A DNA stretch of 51,210 nucleotides from Chrysochromulina tobinii (taxonomy: Eukaryota; Haptophyta; Prymnesiales; Chrysochromulinaceae). The translations under genes were made by a program, and so were the position numbers. The stretch lies in assembly GCA_001275005.1 (NCBI GenBank), contig JWZX01003114.1:1-51210 (forward strand), written 5' to 3'. This document shows positions 10,401 through 18,742 of this stretch, piece by piece (within the stretch, counting starts at the first letter, position 1; each line of letters opens with the position of its first letter). The notes beneath the pieces are model-generated. The model worked only from the letters and a program-made list of their open reading frames with translations. It had not been told where the DNA came from and did not search any database.

Positions 10401-10505
10401 CTCGCTTGCAAGCTGGTCGAGCGCGTAACCATGCTGCTCGGACGAGAGCACCCGGTCACCGCGCGCCGCGGCCTGGAGAGTCGCAAGTGCCTGCGCGGCA
10501 GCCAT
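7440..10505 (-). CDS. Large helical-repeat protein, possibly FIRRM/FLIP-like (DUF4487)
   Basis: An intron-free 1021-residue protein starting at ATG 10505. It is made almost wholly of amphipathic helices rich in Ala and Leu, with no transmembrane segment or signal peptide, as in ARM/HEAT solenoids. Stretches such as DPLMPTWMDCMRLIHEGLQ and VMNATWKLTVRV suggest the DUF4487 family (human FIRRM/C1orf112, plant FLIP), which binds FIGNL1 and limits RAD51 in recombination; length (850-1000) fits too. This is a weak recognition from general look, not from a diagnostic motif. The C-terminal ~100 residues are Ala/Glu-rich and probably coiled coil. It shares a 59-bp intergenic region with the divergent sialyltransferase gene. 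Confidence 0.6.
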   Translation of the reverse strand: MAAAQALATLQAAARGDRVLSSEQHGYALDQLASELEWIGRDRHGDAYTVARSAVSSSTTCAAAVRCTVAIVGLDAKRFVNTDLFERIVAPVISGVVVPDPLMPTWMDCMRLIHEGLQQAQQSCGGQPLLQAAGSLPLLRSVLECIRDAVRTVFCTPTCTELDERVKPLCEVLKLVHDMLPDPRRAAAEPAVEAASAEAHGSMVPTFGTVLQALLEACEAEEQRPKRQFVVMNATWKLTVRVSSTAPLPRLATAAALSGRPEGAELQLPRRLLRCLLRAVDRAFADELTASVAASAAEAAKVVQFYTDKLKTVCAAYAPWLNAEAIAACHPRPQGGEPSRVEPSHAVCMCLAGAYASLTVRPIAKPSDLNAPSPSDDLVGGVVGAAHRKKLRAALDTCVASLLSSAADGGAIDLELPPRTVTSLTGTDGEGNGRGGGGVLEHWASLAADASVIGGVDVPVSPEQQRMALGLLLLHSAALRAAGRCSAVSVQRYVAGRAWASWLQLLPSCHATLLAPRTAAVELGDGGAHSATATAEPLPLLRRLLSEAAALASSAPRPMRAPMLAALVEGGCRAHLLARRAAVELWPFALRSLPPAAAAEQAAQLLVAAERLEQLGSGSAAVRHRLLALVAASVPSLPHEGLGLLFRSVHCGLAGRKMGGLVAVELLEALADDASPLAAASREPGAEPGAPSSLAGALEAHGAPSWLGLLSAQLAHELGAVHGVRDPAACALTLRGLTALLSLVPVARVPSGVSAGLSSCLPRLLAAAAEHCPSELCARTLETAAAALVTLPPPSASALAQTAVLVLRDRRHSERCARPLVALTHAICTLRFADDDAMVASVSQLVTGLLVLAFPANAPTPLTLSERSALQDAAIVLAACAMSTGTDQIALQVQGVLPSCGPEAWQMLTQHLNRLSAPCDPCCASLIQEQRMALAAAAQTEAAEAAEAVTAIKADAGAEALRAAKRSKQVEASAASAAAERGLGMLRDGIAVLREVAVGGLSADVRAALHEHLAQARALCA

Positions 10506-10564
10506 TGTGTGCGCAAGTAGGCGCGGGAAAAAAGAGTCAGCGCATTCACAGTTCTCGACGCCGG
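10506..10564. promoter_or_regulatory. 59-bp bidirectional promoter region
   Basis: The helical-repeat gene (ATG 10505, minus) and the sialyltransferase gene (ATG 10565, plus) start back to back. The gap holds ATTCACAG at about 10544, one base off the GTTCACAG motif seen before other genes. Both basal promoters must fit here or inside the coding parts. Confidence 0.5.
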
Positions 10565-12016
10565 ATGGTGGAAACTCTGTCCTTGCGTGCCGTGGGCTCG
10601 ACCACGGGTCACCGCATCAAGCGGCCGAGTTCCTGGGCGGCGCTGCTCGAGATTGCTTCCTCACTTTTGCTGAACCACAGCAACCACAGCGCGGCGCGCT
10701 ACGTCTTCGACCGCCAGGGTGATCAAATTTCAACGCTGGATTTGGTCAAGGACGGCGAGGTTCTCTATGTGTCGGATAGCGCCGTTTGGCGCCCTGCGCC
10801 TGCGATCTCCTCTGCGCTCGGCCGACCGCTACGAAAGCGCGATCGTCTCCTTTCAGTTGCGAGCGGAGCTGTTCCGAGCACTTCTGCCGATGCCTCGTTT
10901 CCCGCCGCCGCCGCCAGCACCACGTCGTCAGCAGCTGAGCCCGCCTTCCGCCCACAGCTCTCAGCGCTTGCTCATCTGCTATTGCCCCCCGACCTGGTGA
11001 GGGCACCACTCTTGATCACTGCCGAGGAACCGCAGCGGCTGTGTGCGCACAACGGCGTGCCGTCCAAGCCGCCGTGGGGCCTTGCGGGCGACCACTCGCA
11101 GCTCGGCAGCAACGCCAACTTTACGAAGTTGCGCGGCGACGCGCGAAAGGAGGCGTTCCTGCAGCTCTGCGAACGTTTCGCGCGCCGGCTGCAGCAGCGC
11201 GCGAAGACCTCGCTCGCCGAGCGTTGGCTGCCTTCGCCCATTCCGTTTGGTGCGTCATGCGCTGTCGTCGGCTCCGGAGGGTCGCTCGCCCGCAGCGGGA
11301 GCGGTGCCGCCATCGACGCGCACGATGTTGTGATGCGCTTCAATCTGGCACCCGCCGGCGGCGCCCTGGGGATGCACGTGGGCGAGCGCACCACACTCCG
11401 CATCTTGACCGACAAGTCGTACCAGGGCTTCCTGCGGGGCGGCGCCGCGCAAATTGTCAACCGTTCCGTTTTGGCCGGCGTTGGCGTTGGCGGTGGCGGC
11501 GGCGGCGGCGGCGGTGGCAGCGGCGGCGGTGGCAGCGGTGGTGGACGCGGCGCGCGGGGCAGAGGGCAGGCCAAGGCGGTGGGTGGGCGTACGAGCGAGC
11601 CCGCCGCGACGCTACTGCTCTACTGTATGGCGCAGGGATGGGTTGGAAAATGTATGCACGAGCAGCGACTGGACCATGTCAACCCTGTCTTCGTGCGCGG
11701 GCTGCGGGCGCACCTCGACGAGCATCAGGGGCGAAGCCGGCTGCCGAGCGCAGGGCTTCTTGGCATGGCCATGGCGCTCACGTCGTGTTCAAGGGTGTCG
11801 CTCTTTGGCTTTGGGAACGCGTCTGACACGCGCAACTCCTCGTCAGATGAGTGCGGCCACTACTGGGAGTGCTCGCGCCAGCAGTCGCGCTACTTTGCGG
11901 GCAAGTCGGGCTATCATGACTGGCACGCCCAGTGGCGCCTCGTGAGCGCATGGCTTGCCCGCGCCGGCGCGGATACGCGTCTCGCGTCGGCCTTGGTCTT
12001 CCACTCACCGCCATGA
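10565..12016 (+). CDS. Sialyltransferase-like protein (GT29) with N-terminal doublecortin-like domain
   Basis: A 483-residue protein. Residues ~230-300 match sialylmotif L: CAVVGSGGSLARSGSG, then AHDVVMRFN and GERTTLRI. Motif S follows (PSAGLLGMAMALTSC, FGFGN), then motif III-like HYWECS and the VS region. In the VS motif (usually His-x4-Glu) the sequence reads HDWHAQ, so Gln replaces Glu, which may alter activity. GT29 enzymes use CMP-sialic acid or CMP-Kdo/Kdn in the Golgi. The N-terminus has no signal anchor; residues ~10-78 (SWAALLEIASSLL, then DRQGDQISTLDLVKDGEVL) resemble a doublecortin/ubiquitin-fold domain, odd for a luminal enzyme. A Gly-rich loop of about 30 residues (11480-11570) splits motifs L and S. 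Start chosen at the first ATG of the conserved part. Confidence 0.75.
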   Translation: MVETLSLRAVGSTTGHRIKRPSSWAALLEIASSLLLNHSNHSAARYVFDRQGDQISTLDLVKDGEVLYVSDSAVWRPAPAISSALGRPLRKRDRLLSVASGAVPSTSADASFPAAAASTTSSAAEPAFRPQLSALAHLLLPPDLVRAPLLITAEEPQRLCAHNGVPSKPPWGLAGDHSQLGSNANFTKLRGDARKEAFLQLCERFARRLQQRAKTSLAERWLPSPIPFGASCAVVGSGGSLARSGSGAAIDAHDVVMRFNLAPAGGALGMHVGERTTLRILTDKSYQGFLRGGAAQIVNRSVLAGVGVGGGGGGGGGGSGGGGSGGGRGARGRGQAKAVGGRTSEPAATLLLYCMAQGWVGKCMHEQRLDHVNPVFVRGLRAHLDEHQGRSRLPSAGLLGMAMALTSCSRVSLFGFGNASDTRNSSSDECGHYWECSRQQSRYFAGKSGYHDWHAQWRLVSAWLARAGADTRLASALVFHSPP

Positions 12017-12874
12017 TGACCAAGGCCGACATCTCGGCTTGTGGGCTGCGTACTTGCGCGTGGCATACGATAGCTGATGGCGGACATGGATTAGACATGG
12101 ATATGCTCCTCCGCGGATATGCCCCTCCGCATCCCCTCGCGCACACTGCGTCCCTCCCCGCGCCGCCCGGCGGGGGCGAGGATGAGGAGACAGGAGAGGC
12201 TCCACGCTCCACAGGCTCTCGCGGCTCGGCCTCGGGGGAATCGAGCCGCCTGCGCTGTGGGTATCGCGTCGCGCGCCCCGCGGCCCTCGAACAGGTTGGG
12301 CGCTACTGTATAGGCATTTCCCCCCCGTCATGTCGAACTGGAACAAGCCCAGCCTCGTGCCTCGAAATATTATCTGTCTTCGTGTGATAATATCGTAGCG
12401 TCGTGTACGGCGTGTGGGGCGGCTGAGCGGGACGAGACCGTGCGCGTGTGCCAGATTCCCCGGCTTATCCCCAGCCCCCCTGGGAAACAAGAGATTGAGG
12501 CCAGCGGAGGTGTCGGGACGCCGGACGCGACGGAGGTCTCGGACGGGCGAGTCGACGGGCGGAGCGCGTGCCCGTGCGAGCGACGGACGAGCGCGCCCGC
12601 GCGGCGCCGGCGCCCGGCGGCTGCGTCCCTGCGAGGGTACGATAAGTAGTCGTGTTCGCAATTCTTGTTGCTAAAATACATCACAGTGTCGCCTCTGAGA
12701 TACGCGATTCGTTGAGCCGCGTGCCAAAGCACCATAGTACTAGGCGCGCGCGCCCGCTACGCGCCCGCGGGTTCCGGCGTCGCCGGTCGCGGGGTGCACG
12801 CAACATGTAAGAAGAGACGGTCTGGTGCCCCGCAGTGCCGCATGCACGTGGCACGGCGCCGGGGTCCAGTAAGA
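12017..12874. other. Intergenic region, no gene seen
   Basis: 858 bp between the sialyltransferase gene and the next minus-strand gene. Open frames are Arg/Pro/Ala-rich composition products. No RNA gene or repeat was recognised. Confidence 0.6.
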
Positions 12875-13516
12875 TTACAATAGCACACCATCCTCAGTCG
12901 GTCCGGCGTCTTCTGGCGTAGAGAGTGCGGTCGAACCAGTCGTCGCAATGCTCTTGCTACTGGCCGCCGCGGCAGCTTCCTCTGCGGCGGCTTCTGCAGC
13001 TTCTTCTGCGGCGGCCGCGGCCTTCATTTCTGCAATTTCCTTCTTTCGGCGCTCGGCAGCCTCGGCATCTTCGCGCGTCGTGCACGTCATCGCGAACCGA
13101 GGCAGAATGGCTTCGACTAAGAGACGGCGCCGCGGGACAGTTGAGGCTGTTTCACCGTCGCCCCCCCGACACAGGTGCCCCTTCTGCAGGTCAGGATGGT
13201 GCCTCGCGAGGTTTTCGAGGGAAGCTTCGGGCATGAGGGCCACGGCAACAATGCAGCGCCAGTACAGCTCTGCAAGGCCGAATTTCTCAGGTTCAGGCAG
13301 CGCGGCACTAAGCTTAGACGTCGCATCTCCCGGAGGCACCAGCAAGAATGTGACAAACGAGGACGCCAGCGCGTCCACCAGCATGGTCTGCTCGTCCTCC
13401 GAACAGAGACTCTGCAGAGTGGCCAACTCGCCGGCGCTCAACCGCTCGATCTCGCGCGGTAGCACCTCGGCCGCGACGCTCAAAGCGAAAGCTTTGAGGT
13501 CGCTGAGGTCGTCCAT
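12875..13516 (-). CDS. Unknown small acidic/helical protein
   Basis: 213 residues from ATG 13516 (MDDLSDLKAFALSVAAEVLP). I do not recognise it. The first ~150 residues look folded and helical (LSAGELATLQSLCSEDEQ, FGLAELYWRCIVAVALMP), with a possible HHPDL turn; the C-terminal ~65 residues are Ala/Glu coiled coil and low complexity. The open frame extends upstream to 13627, but that part is basic and lacks conserved features, and a GTTCACAG motif lies 22 bp before the chosen ATG. No signal peptide or transmembrane segment. Divergent from the cyclin gene (394 bp apart). Confidence 0.6.
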   Translation of the reverse strand: MDDLSDLKAFALSVAAEVLPREIERLSAGELATLQSLCSEDEQTMLVDALASSFVTFLLVPPGDATSKLSAALPEPEKFGLAELYWRCIVAVALMPEASLENLARHHPDLQKGHLCRGGDGETASTVPRRRLLVEAILPRFAMTCTTREDAEAAERRKKEIAEMKAAAAAEEAAEAAAEEAAAAASSKSIATTGSTALSTPEDAGPTEDGVLL

Positions 13517-13910
13517 TTCCGGCCTAGATCCGGCATCTCTGTGAACAGGATTCCAGAGTGCATGTTGGAAAAGTTCGCGTTTCTTTCTTGGGTGGTGACT
13601 CGCCCTCCTTTGATGGTCCTGAGTCACATGGTCCTGAGTCGTCTTGTGTACCGGTACGTTTCGCGTATCATGGGTTCAAAACTGAAACGCGATCACCGGA
13701 TAACATGTGTTTTGACACCCTCAGCGCTTTCAGCGATTTGCGAACAACTTGTACCGTCGGCGCTTGAGCAATGACCCAACACGACGCGTTTCCCCACAGT
13801 GTGCTATTTTCCCACCCTCCTTCAAGTTTTTCCCTCTCACCACTGAACTCGCTTTGAGCCGCAGCAAGGCTTTTCTGGCTACCGCCGCCATCGAGCAGCT
13901 CGCGCCCGCC
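13517..13910. promoter_or_regulatory. Shared upstream region of the unknown gene and the cyclin gene
   Basis: 394 bp between divergent starts. It holds GTTCACAG (minus, 13539-13546). The cyclin side is pyrimidine-rich before the ATG (cccaccctccttcaagtttt). AT content is higher than in the coding parts. Confidence 0.4.
13539..13546 (-). promoter_or_regulatory. GTTCACAG motif before the unknown gene at 13516
   Basis: In gene orientation, 22 bp before the ATG. It belongs to the recurrent GTTCAC(A/G) set. Confidence 0.35.
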
Positions 13911-15369
13911 ATGGCCGACATGGACGCCGCTGCCGCCTCAAAGCGGCCACCCCTCAACGACGTCTCCAACAAGGGGGCGATGAGCGGCGGCTACGACAAG
14001 GTGCGTCGGCGCAGGCAGCCAGCACTGGCGACCCTCTTCCTGTTGGCCGTGCGGCGCTGAGGCCTGGCGCGGCGGCCGCCTGCGCGCTGTTCCTTTGCAT
14101 GAGCAGACCCCCATCCGGAGCCGTGCGTGCGGTCCGACGGCGCGCACTTCTCTTACGCTCCTCCACTTGGCCCACCCTTGCCTGCACAGGGCTCCCGCTC
14201 TGGTGCTCATGCTGCACAGCCTGCCAACATGCGCGTGACGCGGCAGCGTGCCGCGCGAGAGCGACTTCATCAGCAGCAGCAGCAGCAGCAGGCGCAGCAG
14301 CAGCAGGTCGTCGCTCAGCAGGCGCAGTCCGCGCCAGCGAGCGACAGTGCTTGCGACATGATGGTGGAGCCCGAGTCCTTCAACCTCGATCCGCTAACCG
14401 TGCGCGACCCGCAGCTATGCCACCACTACACCAAGGAGATCTACTCCTACTTGCGCGACCTTGAGCTTGAGCACCGAGTGGCTCCGCAATTCATGCAGGT
14501 GCGCACGCCCGGAGTGCAGCTGGGTCCCCTCATCGCAGGCCGCCGCCACTAGCTTGTGCCTCCATCGTGCACGAGCGCCGCCCCACCTCGCCAACGCTCT
14601 GATAGTTCTCTGGGGCGTATCGCAGCCGCGCGGCCCTCGCTCTCATCAGCAGCCTCTCGCTCGGTGCCCGCAGAGTCAACGCGACATCAACGCGACCATG
14701 CGCGGCATACTCATCGATTGGCTCGTCGAGGTCGCCGAGGAGTACCGACTGGAATCGGAGACGCTTTATTTGGCGGTCAACTACATCGACCGGTTCCTTT
14801 CTCATGTGCCCGTCAACCGCAGCAAACTGCAGCTGGTGGGCGTCACATGCATGCTCGTGGCTTCCAAGTACGAGGAGATCCACCCGCCCGCTGTCGATGA
14901 GTTCGTGTACATCTCGGACAACACGTACAAGCGCGAGGAGATCCTGCACATGGAGGGCATGGTGCTCAACCGCCTCAACTTTGAGCTGTCTGTCGCGACG
15001 GCCAAGGTGTTCATCAACCGCTTTCTCAAGGCGGCGCGCGCAGGCGAGTGCGACTCGACCACTGAGATGCTATGCAAGTACCTGACCGAGCTCACGCTGC
15101 AGGAGTACTCGTTCGTCAAGTACCGCCCGTCGGAGGTGGCAGCAGCCGCGCTGCGCCTCGCGCTGCACACGATGCGCCTGCCCGCGTGGACGCCCCTCCT
15201 CGAGGCCACATCGGGCTACTCTGCCGAGGATCTCAACGGCTGCGTCGCCGAGGTGCTCGCTTCCTTCCGCAAGGCCGAGACCAACAACCTGCAGGCCGTG
15301 CGTGAGAAGTACTCGCACGCCAAGTTCCTCTGCGTATCCACGCTCACGCCGCCCGACCTGCCGCCGTGA
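13911..15369 (+). CDS. Mitotic cyclin, A/B type, three exons
   Basis: Regulatory subunit of a cyclin-dependent kinase. Exons 13911-14000, 14190-14498 and 14674-15369 join in phase 0 to a 364-residue protein; introns of 189 and 175 bp have donors GTGCGT and GTGCGC and acceptors CACAG and CGCAG. The N-terminus holds a perfect destruction box RPPLNDVSN (RxxLxxxxN), so APC/C-driven destruction is expected. A polyQ stretch follows in exon 2. The cyclin box (MRGILIDWLVEVAEEYRL, LAVNYIDRFLS, KLQLVGVTCMLVASKYEEI) and the C-terminal cyclin fold are complete. The 'LAVNYIDRFLS' form is closest to A-type cyclins. The junction FMQ|SQRDINATMRG restores the conserved family sequence, which confirms the second intron. 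Confidence 0.93.
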
Positions 15370-16251
15370 GTGCCGCTGGGCGCCGTCAAGACGGCCATGC
15401 CGCAGAGGGATATCACGAGGAGCTGACCCCAGCAGCGCGAGCGCCTCGCCTCGCCACCCCTCTCGCGTGGAGCAGTTTGGAGCCGCTACACGCGCATCAC
15501 TCGAGGGGGCGGATGCGGTCGCGGCACGCGCACGTTGCGCTCGCAAGGTAGGCGTGGGAGGGGCATACACGACCAGTCTCGGGGAGAAGCACGACGGGGG
15601 AGCAGGGCGGCGCGACGTCGGCACCTGACAGCCTGACAACCACAACAGCAAGGGACCAGAGGGAGCACAGCTGATGAACGGGTAAAAGAAGAGGAGACCC
15701 AGAGTTCCTCCGTCAATAAGTCACTGCTCGGGGAGACAGGTGCGCGGGCAAGCGATCGCGAGGCGGGCTCGTTTTTTTCTGCTGTCGGAAGCGGCGCGCA
15801 CGGGCGGCGGTGCGTTTGCATTTTGTTCCAAAGCGCCGTGCGGCGCGACGTCTGTGGTAGATGTCGTCGCTTGGTGCTCAATATGATTGCTTTGATTCGT
15901 GTTTTGTGTGTAAGGTATCAAATGTTATACTGGACATATTGATGTCGTTCGGCGCGCGACTCGACGCCGCGCGGGCTGGAGCGGTTGTGGTTTGACGAGG
16001 TCCGGGGCGCGCGGGCGGTCGATCGGTCGGGGGGTTGAGGGGGTGCGTGCCGCTGGCCAAACCGACATTTTTATCACACTCAGCAGCTCCCGACGCTCCC
16101 CGACGAGCCACGTTACGTTACCGGCACTCTGAGTCTGTGTCGGTTCTTGACACCAGGACGAGCGAGTGCGCCCGTAACAGCGCGTCACATTTTCGTTGAT
16201 TGGATTCCGCACCGAGGGGGGGGGGGCAGAAACTAAAGGGCGAACCTCGCA
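15370..16251. other. Intergenic region, no gene seen
   Basis: 882 bp between cyclin and PDI. It is GC-rich at first, AT-richer near 15880-15950. No supported frame or RNA; minus-strand frames entering from 16252 are mirrors of the ShKT repeats. Confidence 0.6.
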
Positions 16252-16619
16252 ATGGCAACCACGATGCTTCGCTTTTACGTGGTGCTGACCACGGCCCGCA
16301 CCGTCGGCGCCGCGTGCATCGACACCAACGAACAGTGCCCCAGCTGGGCAGCTGTCGGAGAGTGCCAACAGAATCCAGGGTTCATGCTCGAAACGTGCCG
16401 CAAGAGTTGCAATGCGTGCGACGAAAACCCCGCGTGCTCCGACTCTAATATCGAGTGCGCCGCTTGGGCAGCTAACGGCGAGTGCGAAAAGAATCCAACG
16501 TTCATGCACGAAACGTGCCGCAAGAGTTGCAAAACATGCGACAAGCCTTCCTATCTTCAGGCAATGGGGCAACTGGGCCGAACGGCCCCAGAGCACGTGG
16601 TGCAGGAGCAACAGCAGCA

Positions 16620-16657
<38 letters not shown>

Positions 16658-18052
16658 CAAGGCCAGTGCTGCAGCCAGGACAGGAGCTCTGGGAGCTCGA
16701 AGATCTGACGCAGCCGTACCCGAATTCAGCCATGGCAGATGTCGATCTCAAAGGCCTGACCGCCTTAGCGAACCGCACGGATCATCCAATATTCGCGTGG
16801 TTTTACGCTCCTTGGTGCAAGCAGTGCAAGGTTGTTCGACCTGCCGTCGAGGCAGCAGCAAAGCGCTTCTCCGAGCCGTCTGGCAAGCCCATTACGTTCG
16901 CCAAGCTCGACTGCGTCGCCGACCTTGAAGGGAAAAAGTTCTTTGACGTGAACTCATGTGGGTGGTGCCTCCGCCGCCGTCCCTTCCCTGCCGCCCCTTG
17001 CCTGCCCTTGCCTTGCCTTCCCTCCTCTTCCCTGCCCTGCCTGCCTTCCCTCCTCGGTTTGATCCTCGCTACACGCGCACGCAGACCCTTGCTTCAAGGT
17101 GCTGCGCGGCCATCGCCAACGGTGGGTTGAGATGGGCACCAAACGTACTGCCGAAATCATCCTCGCGCGGGCGCAGAAGGAGGCCCGCGGACCTTTCGAG
17201 TGGGTGAGCACCGAGGACGAGCTCAAGGAGAAGCTCTGGCATCAGGTGCCCCCCAAATCGGATAAGTTTGACGTCATGGGCCTTGGCGAAGCCCTCGCGA
17301 TCGCGGTGCTCTCCTCAGCGGATGGCGCGGCAGCCCATGCGTATGCGGACATCGCCGCAGGCTGCTCGCAAAAGCTCTCGCAGTTCCCATGGGTGGCAAC
17401 AACCAACGCCTCGCTCGTGACTGCGGTTGGGTTGAAACCCATCCCAGTCGACCATATCGCCATCGTGAAGCTCAAGGAGGAAATCGACGCCTCCCCATTG
17501 GAGGACCAAGGGCCTGGGCACCTCGTGTCACGGCCTCTGCTGCCGCCAGGCGCGGACACACTCGATCTCGAGCAGGAGAAGGCGATGTGCAGGTGGTCTC
17601 TCGCTCATCGCTTGCCTCTACTGATCGACTACGACGAGGACCCGTACTGGGGCAAGCGCGTCGGAACGGTCCAGTTCAACAAGATGCACGCGCTACTCTT
17701 CCTGAGCCCGCCTTGGGCGCACCTCGCCGCTGTCGTTCGCGCCGCCGTCTCGCGCTTCGAGCGCGGCGATATTGTGATCATGAAATTTATGATCTCGGGT
17801 TTGCAAATGCAGGTGGACGACAAAGCTCCCGCCGCGGCCATGCTCAAAAATTATGGCGTCACAACTGTGCTCGACACGCCGCGTCTCGTCTTCCTCGACC
17901 TGCGATATCCGGTGGACAAGGAGAGTCGGCAGCGTGTCTACAAAGGCGCCATGACTGAGGATGCCATAGCCGACTTCATCAAGGGTCCACTCGAGGGCAT
18001 GCCAGATGCGCCGCTGCTCAAGGAGGTCTCAAAGCTCAAGGACGAGCTTTAA
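16252..18052 (+). CDS. ER protein disulfide isomerase-like protein with two ShKT domains
   Basis: 557 residues from two exons (16252-16957, 17085-18052); the 127-bp intron (donor GTGGGT, long CCTTGCC pyrimidine tract, acceptor CGCAG, phase 1) restores VNSYPCFKVLRG, the conserved cis-Pro part of thioredoxin. Order: signal peptide (residues 1-~20), two ShKT-type six-Cys repeats (C..W...GEC..NP.FM..TCRKSC..C), a polyQ run of about 18 (16608-16655), a thioredoxin domain with active site WCKQC, then two thioredoxin-like regions without Cys pairs. It ends KLKDEL, an ER-retrieval signal. It should catalyse disulfide exchange in the ER lumen. CKQC is less oxidising than CGHC. ShKT pairing with PDI or prolyl hydroxylase domains is known in algae, but this order is uncommon. 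Confidence 0.92.
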
Positions 18053-18742
18053 GTGCCGCGATAGTTCGACTGTGGCCCTCTGTGACGCCGCAAGCAATCC
18101 AATCCGAAGCCTGGCCGCGGCGCGCATCTTCACATCTCGTGGAACAGAGCGGCCAGGGCGTAAAGTGGTGATCAGCGCTCGAAAGGAACTGCTTTTGCTA
18201 GTATGGCGCATGGCCGGGCCGGGGGGGTGCCACTCGACGGTGCAACTGACGCGAGCCAGCGGCAGCGCGGCGCGGTGCCTAATCGATCTTCACATTCCGT
18301 ATACGTTACGTATACGTGATCAGCACGTAATTTCTCAGTGTAAAGCGCGAAACAATGCCATTGATTACTTATCCAGCTTGCGCGGCTACCGTTTGATGCG
18401 ATCTTCTATGTCGACGCGGCGGCCCCCGGACGATCCGCAGTAACACGCTCGGTATCACATCGCGATCGGAGATGCTTCGCTTTCAAACAGAGCGGGTACA
18501 CACGTGTCCTATTGCTGCTTGCTGCTTGTCGCGCCCGATGTACCGTGCAGTGTTCTCGTGGCCCCCGCACGGCAGTTTCGTTTCGAGTCGTTGCGCGAGC
18601 GGCGAGGTCTCGTCGGCGCCCGTCGCGGAGGGTCGTGGCATCAATCGCATCATCAATATGTATAGTCGGACAGGCGACCTGGCATCAATCGCATCATCCG
18701 AGAGACGCATTTCAGAGCTCGGACCGGGCGATGTTGGCACAG
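18053..18742. other. Intergenic region with a short perfect palindrome
   Basis: 690 bp between the convergent PDI and ABC1 kinase genes. At 18298-18316 lies CGTATACGT-T-ACGTATACG, a 9-bp perfect inverted repeat with one central base. No gene was recognised. Both genes end here, so it must hold both 3' processing sites. Confidence 0.5.

Noticed and set aside
12005-12735. Minus-strand frames in the 12-kb intergenic region
   Set aside because: Arg/Pro/Ala-rich, no domain, no ordered segment, typical of random GC-rich DNA.
15925-16623. Minus-strand 232-codon frame near the PDI start
   Set aside because: Overlaps the ShKT repeats on the other strand and repeats with them; shadow frame.
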